From Glaciecola blandensis (lineage in GTDB: Bacteria; Pseudomonadota; Gammaproteobacteria; Enterobacterales; Alteromonadaceae), in the NCBI RefSeq assembly GCF_031846165.1, contig NZ_JAVRIE010000007.1:62001-126000 (forward strand): a stretch of DNA of 64,000 nucleotides. Reading direction: 5' to 3'. Below the pieces are notes generated by a model. It was not told where the DNA came from. It did not search any database and saw only the letters and a program-made list of their open reading frames with translations. Of the stretch, positions 27,712 through 36,251 are shown piece after piece. Each line of letters opens with the position of its first letter. Positions within the stretch are counted from its first letter, which is position 1. Position numbers and translations under genes: made by a program.

Positions 27712-27741
27712 AAAAAAAATGCCCGGATAATCCGAGCATTT
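27712..27741 (-). terminator. Terminator after tig
   Basis: On the minus strand ATGCTCGGA / TCCGGGCAT (one mismatch) closes a short loop and is followed by a run of eight T. Some tig transcripts may read through into clpP. Confidence 0.75.
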
Positions 27742-27782
27742 AATCAGTTCATTGCCTGTTAAGTCAATTGTTGAAGAACAAT

Positions 27783-29087
27783 TTAGGCGTTTTTGTTCAT
27801 GATTTCGTCAAAAGCTTTCTTCACTTCTTTCACTTTTGCTTTTTCAAGAATCGCTTCAATCGCTTGCTCTTCTAATGCAAGGTTCTGCATTTGCTGCTTT
27901 AACTCGGCATTCGTCTGGTAATACTCGATTACTTCTTGCGGGTCTTCATAAGCAGAAGCCGCTGATTCGATAAGTGCTGTTACCTTCGCTTCGTCTGCTT
28001 CTAATTTATTGTCTTTGATAACTTCACCCAACAACAAACCAATGCTTACACGGCGTTTAGCATTGTCTTGGAACAAATCAGCCGGCAACTCAGGAACTTG
28101 ACCGCCTTGGCCTTGCTGCTCGAAGCGCTGTTTCGCTTGTTCACGCAACGCGTCGATCTCTTGATCAACTAATGCTTGAGGTAAATCTAGTTCGTTATTC
28201 TCTAATAAACCAGCAATTACGTTTTCTTTTACGGCTGCTTTCAAAGTTTGGTCTAGTTCGCGCTGCATGTTTTTCTTAACTTCAGCTTTAAGTGCGTCAA
28301 CACCGCCCTCTTCTACACCGAACAACTTAGCGAACTCGTCATCAACTTTTGGTAAGTCAAGACCTTCCACTTTAGTCACGGTAATCGCAAATGATGCATC
28401 TTTACCTTTCAGTGCTTCAGCGTGATAATCTTCAGGGAAAGTTACGTCAGAAACAACTTCGTCACCCTTCTTAACACCTACCAATGGCTTTTCAAAGCCT
28501 GGGATCATTCTGCCTTTACCCAATTCTAAAGGGAAATCTTCAGCTTTTCCGCCGTCAAACTCTTCGCCGTCAATAGTACCAACAAAGTTCATTGTTACTT
28601 TGTCGTCTTTCTTAGCTTTACGCTTAACTTCTTTCCAAGATGCGTGTTGCTTTTGCAGCGTTTCCATCATGGTATCTAAATCTTTATCAGTGATTTCTAC
28701 AACTGGCTTTTCGACCTTAATTTTGTCTAAGCCATTCACCTTCACTTCTGGATAAACTTCAAACGTTGCTACGAATTCTAAATCTTCACCATCAACATCT
28801 TTCGTCAAATCGAAAGTCGGCATACCTGCCGGAGTGATTTTCTCTTTCATGATCGCTTCGTAGAATTGACGCTGCATAACATCGCCAGCAACTTCTTGAC
28901 GAACCGCTTGACCAAAACGTTTTTTGATAACGCTTACTGGTACTTTACCTGGACGAAAACCGTTAATACGTTGTGTTTTTGCTAATTGTTGTAAACGTGC
29001 TTTAACAGCGGTATCTACAGAATCTGCAGAAACGGTAATAGTAAGACGGCGTTCTAAACCTTGAGTCGTCTCGACTGACACTTGCAT
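27783..29087 (-). CDS. tig: Trigger factor
   Basis: A 434-residue ribosome-bound chaperone. The ribosome-docking signature NGFRPGKVP is in the N-terminal domain, an FKBP-like isomerase domain lies in the middle (about 150-240), and the helical chaperone arms follow. It meets nascent chains at the exit tunnel. Just after the stop a small hairpin (AATTGTT / AACAATT, 27766-27783) precedes the main terminator. It is the first gene of the protein quality-control block that continues with clpP. Confidence 0.97.
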   Translation of the reverse strand: MQVSVETTQGLERRLTITVSADSVDTAVKARLQQLAKTQRINGFRPGKVPVSVIKKRFGQAVRQEVAGDVMQRQFYEAIMKEKITPAGMPTFDLTKDVDGEDLEFVATFEVYPEVKVNGLDKIKVEKPVVEITDKDLDTMMETLQKQHASWKEVKRKAKKDDKVTMNFVGTIDGEEFDGGKAEDFPLELGKGRMIPGFEKPLVGVKKGDEVVSDVTFPEDYHAEALKGKDASFAITVTKVEGLDLPKVDDEFAKLFGVEEGGVDALKAEVKKNMQRELDQTLKAAVKENVIAGLLENNELDLPQALVDQEIDALREQAKQRFEQQGQGGQVPELPADLFQDNAKRRVSIGLLLGEVIKDNKLEADEAKVTALIESAASAYEDPQEVIEYYQTNAELKQQMQNLALEEQAIEAILEKAKVKEVKKAFDEIMNKNA

Positions 29088-29324
29088 TGTTCTACCTCAA
29101 CTTGCGCTTCGATGCGCTTTACATGATTCAACACTCTTTTGGGTTTAACCAAAGTGTTGCCGAATGTAGGCTTAAAACAAAACCTACATGAGTTTAAAAA
29201 AGGACGCGGAATTATACAGAGAGCGGCTCATAGAGTCGAGCGATTAAACCCAATTAATGAAAATTAATTGAATTAAGCACAATAAACGACCAAAAAGCAG
29301 CTCAAGTACGGGGTTAAAAGCCCC

Positions 29325-29362
29325 AAGGCACTAACAGCCTGCAGGCTTTTTGTTAGTGCCTT
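29325..29362. repeat. 12-bp inverted repeat downstream of the tRNA operon
   Basis: AAGGCACTAACA / TGTTAGTGCCTT, a perfect stem around a GC-rich centre (GCCTGCAGGC, itself palindromic). It lies in the gap between tig and the tRNA operon and could form a cruciform or help end the tRNA transcript, which runs toward it. Confidence 0.55.
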
Positions 29363-29363
29363 A

Positions 29364-29395
29364 GGGCTTTTGGGCTTTTGGGCTTTTGGGCTTTT
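29364..29395 (+). repeat. Four tandem copies of an 8-bp G-rich unit
   Basis: GGGCTTTT repeated four times (GGG at 29364, 29372, 29380 and 29388). Four GGG runs with 5-nt spacers fit the standard G-quadruplex pattern on the + strand. The unit number is also prone to slippage. Confidence 0.75.
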
Positions 29396-29397
29396 GA

Positions 29398-29547
29398 GGT
29401 CCCTTCATGAAATATAATAAAGTGAATAAATGTTTGGACTTTGAAAGTATCACTCGACATGGATGTCGAGTGTTAAGCGCCCCATGGATGGGCTTGCAGC
29501 GTCTTTCAAAGTGTAAACGTTTATTCGCTTATATTTATGAAGGGACC
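29398..29547. repeat. Large imperfect palindrome, about 150 bp
   Basis: The left arm 29398-29447 and right arm 29503-29547 are imperfect inverted copies: both read GGTCCCTTCAT..AATATAA..GAATAAA.GTTT on their own strand and end in ACTTTGAAAG. The centre holds a smaller perfect palindrome, ACTCGACAT / ATGTCGAGT, at 29452-29471. No credible protein is encoded. Confidence 0.75.
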
Positions 29548-29657
29548 TTAAAAGCGCTAAGCTCTAGACAGATGTCGAGTGTCAAGCGTCCCATGGATGG
29601 GCTTGAAGCGTCTTTCAAAGTGTAAACGTTTATTCGCTTATATTTCATAAAGGGGCC
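29462..29657. repeat. Two direct copies of an ~86-bp repeat
   Basis: Copy 1 is 29462-29547 and copy 2 is 29571-29657, 109 bp apart, with about six differences. Each contains GATGTCGAGTG, CCATGGATGGGCTTG and a copy of the right arm of the large palindrome. This looks like an intergenic repeat family rather than a gene. The gap from 29088 to 29747 otherwise holds only the tig promoter region. Confidence 0.75.
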
Positions 29658-29747
29658 TAAAAAGCTCTACACGCGACAAAGCTGTAGCGTTGAGACGGAC
29701 TATCAGAATTATTTATGAGTGTGGTGTAAATATGAAAATCGTAAAAG

Positions 29748-29824
29748 TGGTCGGTGAGATAGGATTCGAACCTACGACCCCCTGGACCCAAACCAGGTGC
29801 GCTACCAAGCTGCGCCACTCACCG
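29748..29824 (-). tRNA. tRNA-Pro (anticodon TGG), second copy
   Basis: A 77-nt cloverleaf with encoded CCA. The anticodon stem CCTGG/CCAGG encloses the loop TTTGGGT, giving UGG. Acceptor CGGTGAG pairs with CTCACCG. It is identical to the copy at 30238-30314 and is the last gene of the tRNA operon. Confidence 0.95.
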
Positions 29825-29859
29825 ACATTATTACTTTTTTGTGCGTTAAAGCACTTAGA

Positions 29860-29944
29860 TGGTGCGGAAGGAGAGACTTGAACTCTCACGCCGTGAAGCA
29901 CTGGAACCTAAATCCAGCGTGTCTACCAATTCCACCACTCCCGC
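29860..29944 (-). tRNA. tRNA-Leu (anticodon TAG)
   Basis: An 85-nt type II tRNA with a long variable arm and encoded CCA. The anticodon loop TTTAGGT between CTGGA and TCCAG gives UAG. Confidence 0.94.
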
Positions 29945-30019
29945 AAAACTGTTGCCCTAAGGCTTGCCGTTGGCTCGAGAGTCGCGTTGACCTGACACTC
30001 TCAAACTGGGCAGAAAAAG

Positions 30020-30096
30020 TGGGGTGGACGATGGGGTTCGAACCCACGACCGCCGGAATCACAATCCGGAGCTCTACCAACTGAGCTACGCCCACC
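30020..30096 (-). tRNA. tRNA-His (anticodon GTG)
   Basis: A 77-nt tRNA with loop TTGTGAT between CCGGA and TCCGG. An extra 5' G faces C73, the histidine identity feature, and CCA is encoded. Confidence 0.95.
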
Positions 30097-30140
30097 ACTG
30101 TTTCTTAAACTTACAATTGCCACATCTGCTTAGACTCGCA

Positions 30141-30217
30141 TGGCGCGTCCGGCAGGATTCGAACCTGCGACCACCCGCTTAGAAGGCGGGTGCTCTATCC
30201 AGCTGAGCTACGGACGC
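30141..30217 (-). tRNA. tRNA-Arg (anticodon TCT)
   Basis: A 77-nt tRNA. Anticodon loop CTTCTAA between CCCGC and GCGGG gives UCU; acceptor GCGTCCG pairs with CGGACGC; CCA is encoded. Confidence 0.95.
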
Positions 30218-30237
30218 TCATCGAATCATGAAGCAAA

Positions 30238-30314
30238 TGGTCGGTGAGATAGGATTCGAACCTACGACCCCCTGGACCCAAACCAGGTGCGCTACCAAGC
30301 TGCGCCACTCACCG
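30238..30314 (-). tRNA. tRNA-Pro (anticodon TGG), first copy
   Basis: First gene of the operon Pro-Arg-His-Leu-Pro, identical over all 77 nt to the last gene. The middle of the order matches the Arg-His-Leu-Pro tRNA operon of enterobacteria. Confidence 0.95.
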
Positions 30315-30344
30315 AACAAAGTAACAGTAGAACACTACCGCTAC

Positions 30345-30382
30345 GGGGGGCGCATATTACCGACTTGCCCTGTTATCGTCAA
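30345..30382 (-). promoter_or_regulatory. Promoter of the tRNA operon with GC-rich discriminator
   Basis: On the minus strand TTGACG (30382-30377) and TAATAT (30359-30354) are 17 bp apart. They are followed by GCGCCCCCC, the GC-rich discriminator typical of stable-RNA promoters shut down by ppGpp/DksA. Confidence 0.85.
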
Positions 30383-30438
30383 ACACTTTTTGCGAGTAAA
30401 TTGAGATTTTTTTCACTTGTTTAAAAAGCAGTCAGCTT

Positions 30439-30468
30439 TTGAACATTAAGCTGACATGACAGTATATT
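30439..30468 (+). promoter_or_regulatory. Possible promoter of folD
   Basis: TTGAAC and TATATT separated by 18 bp, about 53 nt upstream of the folD start; a reasonable but unproven sigma70 match. Confidence 0.4.
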
Positions 30469-30520
30469 TTCAGCGCTGTTTTTAATACAATCGACGTCCT
30501 CCAGTTAAGCCACGACAGAT

Positions 30521-31414
30521 ATGAACATGACCGCGCATTTAATAGACGGCAAGAAAATTGCCAAACATGTAAGAGACAACGTACACGCTTACGTTGACAC
30601 CCTCAAAGAAGCAAATAAAAGGATGCCTGGTTTAGCGGTTGTGTTAGTCGGCAATAACGAGGCGTCTAAGGTTTACGTAAGCAACAAAACCAAAGCGTGC
30701 GAAGAAGTTGGTTTCGTTTCAAGATCATACGACTTACCTGCTGACACAGACGAAAGTTCACTGCTATCCTTGGTCGATGAATTAAATGCAGACAACGAAA
30801 TAGATGGCATTTTGGTTCAATTGCCTTTACCTGCAGGTTTGAATGCAGAAAAAGTGCTTGAAAGAATTCATCCGCACAAAGATGTTGACGGATTTCATCC
30901 TTATAACATCGGCCGACTAGCGCAACGTATGCCTGCGCTAAGACCGTGCACGCCGAAGGGCATCATGACAATGATTGAGGCTACCAAGCGTCCTGTGAAA
31001 GGTTTAGATGCCGTTATTGTTGGGGCGTCGAACATTGTTGGACGTCCAATGGGCCTAGAGTTGCTATTGGCTGGTTGCACAGTGACAACGTGCCATAAGT
31101 TTACTAAATCTTTAAAAGAACATGTAAAGCGCGCTGACTTGCTGGTCGTTGCAGTAGGAAAACCGAATTTTATTCCAGGCGATTGGGTAAAAGAAGGTGC
31201 CATAGTCATTGATGTTGGCATTAATCGCTTGGATAACGGGAAGCTTACTGGCGATGTCGACTTTGATGTGGCAAGAGAACGAGCCGATTGGATAACACCC
31301 GTACCTGGCGGTGTTGGCCCAATGACAGTAGCTAGCTTGATCGAAAACACACTGGAAGCTTATGTGAAATATCACTCTGCCGCCGCCAAAGCAGCAAAAG
31401 GGATATCTGAATAA
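30521..31414 (+). CDS. folD: Methylenetetrahydrofolate dehydrogenase / methenyl-THF cyclohydrolase
   Basis: A 297-residue bifunctional one-carbon enzyme that interconverts 5,10-methylene-, methenyl- and 10-formyl-THF using NADP. Characteristic segments are VGNNEASKVYVSNK (catalytic Lys), DGILVQLPLP, the Rossmann motif VIVGASNIVGRPMG, and the C-terminal TPVPGGVGPMTVASL. A second ATG two codons in (30527) is an equally good start. The next gene begins 1 nt after the stop, so they are co-transcribed. Confidence 0.97.
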   Translation: MNMTAHLIDGKKIAKHVRDNVHAYVDTLKEANKRMPGLAVVLVGNNEASKVYVSNKTKACEEVGFVSRSYDLPADTDESSLLSLVDELNADNEIDGILVQLPLPAGLNAEKVLERIHPHKDVDGFHPYNIGRLAQRMPALRPCTPKGIMTMIEATKRPVKGLDAVIVGASNIVGRPMGLELLLAGCTVTTCHKFTKSLKEHVKRADLLVVAVGKPNFIPGDWVKEGAIVIDVGINRLDNGKLTGDVDFDVARERADWITPVPGGVGPMTVASLIENTLEAYVKYHSAAAKAAKGISE

Positions 31415-31415
31415 G

Positions 31416-31973
31416 ATGCAAACTAATGATGATGCGCGCGTAATTCAAAATACCTTGCATTGGGTCGACAAAGTGATTATCGGCGAAAACCTGTGTCCAT
31501 TTGCTAAAAAAGAGAGAGAGCAGAAATCTATTCGGACACTGTGTTGTCGAGAAGAAGAAACTGCGTACACTTTGCAAACCTTGCTGGATGAGCTTGTGTT
31601 TTTAGATAATAACTCACAGGTAGAAACGACACTTTTCATTTTACCCGACACATATCATGACTTTTTTGACTATCTTGATTTGGTCGATACGGCGAATAAA
31701 CTTCTGCAAAGAGAGGATTATGAAGGTATCTATCAACTAGCTACATTTCATCCATCGTATTTGTTTGCAGATGCTCCGGCCGAAGATACAAGTCATTACA
31801 CAAATCGTTCACCCTACCCTATGCTGCATATTATTAGAGAAGAGAGCTTAGAGAAAGCGCTCGAACGTTACCCTAACCCAGAACAAATCCCAGAAAGAAA
31901 CATCAGTCACGCTCAAAAACTAGGTGCCCAATTTTTTAAACAAATATTGGCTTATGACAGCAGCAAACACTGA
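31416..31973 (+). CDS. DUF1415 family protein
   Basis: A 185-residue cytoplasmic protein matching the DUF1415 pattern: an early ENLCPFA motif, the central GIYQLATFHPSYLF, and RSPYPMLHIIRE toward the end. Conserved Cys and His residues could bind a metal or take part in catalysis, but no function is established. It follows folD by 1 nt and precedes trmO by 30 nt, so it sits in a small operon with a folate enzyme and a tRNA-modifying enzyme. Confidence 0.85.
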   Translation: MQTNDDARVIQNTLHWVDKVIIGENLCPFAKKEREQKSIRTLCCREEETAYTLQTLLDELVFLDNNSQVETTLFILPDTYHDFFDYLDLVDTANKLLQREDYEGIYQLATFHPSYLFADAPAEDTSHYTNRSPYPMLHIIREESLEKALERYPNPEQIPERNISHAQKLGAQFFKQILAYDSSKH

Positions 31974-32003
31974 TTCCAAGCAAGCGCTCCACTCGGGTTT
32001 ATT

Positions 32004-32723
32004 ATGACAAACTTAGTCGTTCGACCTATTGGGTCAATCACCACACCTTTTAGTCAAAAATTTGGTATCCCTCGGCAATCACAAGCATTGAGTAAAGCCA
32101 AAGGCTATATACAATTCGAAGCACATATCAATCCACAAAATGCGTGTCGAGGTTTAGACCAGTTTTCACACCTTTGGCTCAGCTTTTTGTTTCACGAAAA
32201 CATTGAAGCGGGTTTCAGTGATACTGTGCGGCCCCCTCGTTTAGGAGGCAATGAAAAAATAGGTGTTTTTGCGAGCCGCAGTACCTTCAGACCTAACCCC
32301 ATTGGTTTGTCTCTGGTAAGAAACAGAGGATTGAACAATAAGAAACAATTGGTTGTGGAAGGCGTGGACTTACTCAATCAAACTCCGATTATCGATATTA
32401 AACCTTATATAACATATGCAGATAATCCTACGCATTTGACAAACCATAACACTGAGTGTGTCTCCTCTGGCTATGCTGAAACCACGCCTGAGCTCGCGCA
32501 AGTCGTTGTAAACGAAAGCCTCAAAAAGCAATTGTCTGAGATAGAATGCGACAAACCTGGCTTTTTAGATCTACTTATTAACGTGTTAGAACAGGATCCA
32601 CGGCCAGCTTACAGGAAGCGTAAGACGGATAATAAAACATATACTATCCGCCTATATAATTACGATATTACGTGGCAAGCACTCAATAGCGTTATACACG
32701 TTTCTGAGATTTGGAGTAGGTGA
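32004..32723 (+). CDS. trmO: tRNA (N6-threonylcarbamoyladenosine(37)-N6)-methyltransferase TrmO
   Basis: A 239-residue TsaA/YaeB-family protein that methylates t6A37 to m6t6A in threonine tRNAs, using SAM in a beta-barrel fold. Family motifs: RPIGSITTPF at the start, GLDQFSHLWLSFLFHEN, and the signature FASRSTFRPNPIGLSLV; a C-terminal domain follows. Third gene after folD. It converges on the DUF3016-like gene with a gap of only 7 nt. Confidence 0.93.
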   Translation: MTNLVVRPIGSITTPFSQKFGIPRQSQALSKAKGYIQFEAHINPQNACRGLDQFSHLWLSFLFHENIEAGFSDTVRPPRLGGNEKIGVFASRSTFRPNPIGLSLVRNRGLNNKKQLVVEGVDLLNQTPIIDIKPYITYADNPTHLTNHNTECVSSGYAETTPELAQVVVNESLKKQLSEIECDKPGFLDLLINVLEQDPRPAYRKRKTDNKTYTIRLYNYDITWQALNSVIHVSEIWSR

Positions 32724-32730
32724 AATTACC

Positions 32731-33258
32731 CTACGACTGCTCTGAAAAGGTTCTTTTCATCCAATTGGTCAACATTGAGCGCTGTTCAATATATGGTTGT
32801 TCAGCTCTATTAGAGGCTTTCATTGAATCTATCTTTAAGTTCTTCTTACCTTGAACAACATTGTTACCGTCAGCATCGACAACAGCATATTCGAATTGTA
32901 AGCGATGAAGTCGCGATAACTTGCCTCCCGGAATATCTAAGTTTCGGCCGTTCGTACTGAAATTTTGTGAAATACCATCGTTTACAAGAGGCAAAGTTGT
33001 CGTTTTATGCTTTGGAGTTCGGTCAATATCATCAGGTATCTCAATATTGACTATATTAATTTCTATACTGTGCCCGTCGGGCAGGTATTCCGCTAATTCG
33101 TCCTTGTAACTCGACAAGTACTTAACGACGTCTTGACTTCCTTTCGCGGAAGCAGCGTCACTTAATTTGATGTTTACTGCAGTGTCTGATGCAGCAACGT
33201 TAAAACAAGTCGCTAAAGCAAATCCTACTGCTACTAAATTTGTTTTGATAAATTTCAT
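32731..33258 (-). CDS. Exported DUF3016-like protein
   Basis: A 175-residue protein with a signal peptide (cleavage near VAASD). The central part (EYLPDGHSIEINIVNIEIPDDI) and the C-terminal YAVVDADGNNVVQGKKNLKIDSM fit DUF3016, a small family of periplasmic proteins of unknown role common in Alteromonadales. It carries no catalytic motif that I recognise. The domain assignment is by resemblance only. It is transcribed alone, toward trmO. Confidence 0.6.
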   Translation of the reverse strand: MKFIKTNLVAVGFALATCFNVAASDTAVNIKLSDAASAKGSQDVVKYLSSYKDELAEYLPDGHSIEINIVNIEIPDDIDRTPKHKTTTLPLVNDGISQNFSTNGRNLDIPGGKLSRLHRLQFEYAVVDADGNNVVQGKKNLKIDSMKASNRAEQPYIEQRSMLTNWMKRTFSEQS

Positions 33259-33629
33259 AAATAATTCCTTTTAAAATAACCTCAAGCACTCACACATCCA
33301 CGGGCCCGACAACCCTAGCTCGTGTAGCAAACGCGACGAATGTACTGCTCAAAATTTAGACTAGACTTAGCTCATTGTCAAACCACTAGCTCAGCTGTAA
33401 GGAAGGAAAAGCCACATCAACTTTCAATGCTCATGCTATCTGGAAGTAACTCAGCCAAGAGAGCAAATAAACAGATAAGTTATCCAAAACCGCTTAATAA
33501 AGCTGGCACGCTTGTTTAATATTCCATTATTCGCATTTTCTGCTTTTTACCAAGCCATGGGGCTGATAAACTCCTCGACATTCATGAGCTTCGGGCTCAG
33601 GCATCATAATATCAAGGTAAAATTAGAAA
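33259..33629. other. Gene-free gap between two divergent genes
   Basis: This 371-bp stretch separates the divergent DUF3016-like gene and proS. I see no frame, tRNA or strong hairpin in it. It must hold both promoters. The proS ribosome site (AAGG) is at its right end. Confidence 0.5.
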
Positions 33630-35339
33630 ATGCGTACTTCCCAATACTTACTCGCTACCCAAAAGGAAACCCCTGCTGAAGCTGAAGTGATTAGTCACCA
33701 GTTAATGTTACGAGCAGGAATGGTCAGAAAACTGGCATCAGGTTTGTATAATTGGTTACCGACGGGGCTACGTGTAGTAAATAAAGTGGCTGCTATCGTG
33801 CGAGATGAAATGAATAAAGCCGGTGCAATTGAAGTCTCTATGCCAGTTGTTCAGCCTGCAGATTTGTGGGTTGAGTCGGGTAGATGGGAAGATTACGGCC
33901 CAGAACTATTAAGAGTTAAGGATCGTCATCAACGCGACTTTGTCCTCGGTCCGACGCATGAAGAAGTCATTACTAACTTAGTTAAGAATGAAGTCAGTAG
34001 CTACAAGCAACTGCCTCTTAACTTGTATCAAATACAAACCAAATTCAGAGATGAGGTTCGCCCTCGCTTCGGTATTATGCGCAGTCGCGAGTTTATTATG
34101 AAGGACGCTTATTCGTTCCATATAGACGCGCAAAGCTTGGATGATACATATCAAATTATGCATCAAGCTTACTGCAATATTTTTGAGCGTATTGGGCTTG
34201 CATATCGCCCAGTCATCGCTGATTCAGGCTCTATTGGTGGAGCGGTTTCTCACGAATTCCATGTGCTTGCCGACTCAGGTGAAGATGATATTGCGCATAG
34301 CGATAATTCTGACTACGCTGCAAACGTCGAACTTGCTGAGGCGCTAGCTGTTGGTGAGGAACAGACTCCATCAGAAACTTTAGAAGTCATTGATACGCCA
34401 AATTTAAAAACCATCAATGCCCTAGTTGAAGCACGCGGTTTAGACATTAAGAAATCTGTAAAAACACTCATCGTAAAAGCAGATGAGCATAGCGAGCACG
34501 AATTTATTGCTTTGATTTTACGTGGCGACCATTCACTTAATGAAATTAAGGCAGAAAAACTAGCCTTAGTTGCAAGCCCCTTACAAATGGCTGATGAAAC
34601 AGCGGTCAAAGCAACGTTAGGTTGTGGCTTTGGCTCCTTAGGCCCAGTAAAACTTGATATGCCAATTATTGTCGACCGTAGCGCAGAACGAGTCGTCGAT
34701 TTTGTGTGTGGCGCAAACACAGATGAACAACACTACACCGGCGCCAATTGGCAACGTGATGTAGGGGAGTACGAAGTGGCAGACCTACGAAATGTGGTCG
34801 CTGGCGATCCATCACCCGATGGCAAAGGCTCGCTATCAATCAGCAAAGGCATTGAAGTTGGGCACATTTTTCAACTTGGTGACAAGTACTCCAAAGCAAT
34901 GAACTGTGGCGTTCTTACCGAATCAGGCAAGCATGATGTCTTGCAAATGGGTTGTTACGGTATTGGCGTTACTCGTATTGTTGCGGCCGCAATTGAACAG
35001 AATAATGATAAGTTTGGGATTATTTGGCCTGAGAGTATTGCCCCTTTCTCTGTCGTTATTATCCCGATGAATATGCATAAATCTCATCGAATCATGGAAG
35101 CTGCCGAAAACCTATATAAGCAGCTACAAGACGCTGGAATAGAAGTCTTGTTCGATGATCGCAAGGAACGCCCAGGTGTGATGTTTAATGACATGGAATT
35201 GATTGGCATACCTAACAGCATTGTAATTGGTGAGCGTAATCTAGATAATCAGCAAGTAGAATTTAAAAATAGAAAATCTGGTGAAAAAACGCTTCTAACT
35301 ATTAGTGAGGTGTTGAACCACATTCAAACCCTAGGCTAG
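33630..35339 (+). CDS. proS: Prolyl-tRNA synthetase
   Basis: A 569-residue class II synthetase of the bacterial type. It has class II motifs 1-3 (FRDEVRPRFGIMRSREFIMKD region, then GCYGIGVTRIVAA), an INS editing domain between motifs 2 and 3 that clears Ala-tRNA-Pro, and a C-terminal anticodon-binding domain. The start ATG at 33630 follows an AAGG site. An MBL-fold gene follows after 7 nt. Confidence 0.97.
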   Translation: MRTSQYLLATQKETPAEAEVISHQLMLRAGMVRKLASGLYNWLPTGLRVVNKVAAIVRDEMNKAGAIEVSMPVVQPADLWVESGRWEDYGPELLRVKDRHQRDFVLGPTHEEVITNLVKNEVSSYKQLPLNLYQIQTKFRDEVRPRFGIMRSREFIMKDAYSFHIDAQSLDDTYQIMHQAYCNIFERIGLAYRPVIADSGSIGGAVSHEFHVLADSGEDDIAHSDNSDYAANVELAEALAVGEEQTPSETLEVIDTPNLKTINALVEARGLDIKKSVKTLIVKADEHSEHEFIALILRGDHSLNEIKAEKLALVASPLQMADETAVKATLGCGFGSLGPVKLDMPIIVDRSAERVVDFVCGANTDEQHYTGANWQRDVGEYEVADLRNVVAGDPSPDGKGSLSISKGIEVGHIFQLGDKYSKAMNCGVLTESGKHDVLQMGCYGIGVTRIVAAAIEQNNDKFGIIWPESIAPFSVVIIPMNMHKSHRIMEAAENLYKQLQDAGIEVLFDDRKERPGVMFNDMELIGIPNSIVIGERNLDNQQVEFKNRKSGEKTLLTISEVLNHIQTLG

Positions 35340-35346
35340 ATCAAAT

Positions 35347-36189
35347 ATGAAACTAACTTTTTGTGGAGTGCGCGGCTCCACGCCTGCACCAGGTGCTGAG
35401 TTTGTACGTTATGGTGGAAACACCGCATGCGTCCATGTTGAGCTCAGCGATGGTACAGACCTCGTACTAGACGCGGGCACAGGTATTCGTGATCTCGGCA
35501 AAAGGTTAGCAGCTAAATCAACGCCTGTTCATATCCTATTGAGTCATAACCATTGGGACCATATACAAGGCTTTCCTTTTTTTATTCCTATTTATCAACC
35601 CAATAGAGATATTTTAATTACTCCTGGTCTTACCGATTTGAACCAACCAGAAGCCGTGTTGGACCAAATGACGGGCTCATACTTTCCTGTTCATCGGAAT
35701 GATTTAGGTGCCAATATCAGAGTAGAACCAAGGCCGGTCTTAGAAGACGATGAATGGTACATTTCTAATGCACTTATCGGTCGCATGAAAATGAATCACC
35801 CTGGCGGTGGTAGTTGCTACACCATCAAAGAAAATGGCCACAAAATCGCCTATATCACCGACAACGAGCTTTATCCTCCATATCAAAAACAAACCGACTT
35901 TTTGGATTTTGTTACATTCGCAAAAGGCGCTGACATTCTTATACATGACGCGCAGTACCTCGTTTCAGATATGCCAGCTAAATCCGGCTGGGGCCACAGT
36001 GTCGCAGAAGAAGCAGTGAAACTAGCTATGGCTTGCGGTGTAAAACAACTTGCTTTGTATAGCCACGATCCAGAACGAACCGACGATGATATTGATGAAA
36101 TTATTGCTCATTGCAACGAAGTCATTGATACGGGTGGCATGGATTTGATTTGTTTTGGTGCCAGAGAGAATCAAACCATCGAGTTTTAA
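35347..36189 (+). CDS. MBL-fold metal-dependent hydrolase
   Basis: A 280-residue cytoplasmic protein with the metallo-beta-lactamase signature HNHWDH near residue 68, further metal ligands (NHPGGGS region, TDNE, HDAQY) and a C-terminal YSHDPERTDD. It resembles the phosphoribosyl/cyclic-phosphate phosphodiesterase branch of the superfamily, but the substrate cannot be told. It follows proS by 7 nt and is probably in the same transcript. Confidence 0.82.
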   Translation: MKLTFCGVRGSTPAPGAEFVRYGGNTACVHVELSDGTDLVLDAGTGIRDLGKRLAAKSTPVHILLSHNHWDHIQGFPFFIPIYQPNRDILITPGLTDLNQPEAVLDQMTGSYFPVHRNDLGANIRVEPRPVLEDDEWYISNALIGRMKMNHPGGGSCYTIKENGHKIAYITDNELYPPYQKQTDFLDFVTFAKGADILIHDAQYLVSDMPAKSGWGHSVAEEAVKLAMACGVKQLALYSHDPERTDDDIDEIIAHCNEVIDTGGMDLICFGARENQTIEF

Positions 36190-36251
36190 GCAATACTAGG
36201 GTAAAATTACGAATCCATTCCACTTATCAGTATTGATTGAAAGGATTCGTT

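Noticed and set aside
29407..29625. A 72-residue frame over the palindrome and direct repeats
   Set aside because: It reads through duplicated non-coding sequence, changes between the two copies without codon bias, and has no ribosome site.
29690..30098. Frames over the tRNA genes
   Set aside because: They are shadows of the tRNA genes, which fold fully and explain the sequence.
29748..30314. tRNA cluster as an integration site for a mobile island
   Set aside because: No integrase is nearby, no partial tRNA copy marks an att site, and both flanks are core genes.
33505..33525. TGGCAC sequence like a sigma54 -24 element before proS
   Set aside because: The -12 half (TTGC) is missing; TGGCAC is followed by GCTTGTTTAA, so the match fails where it matters most.
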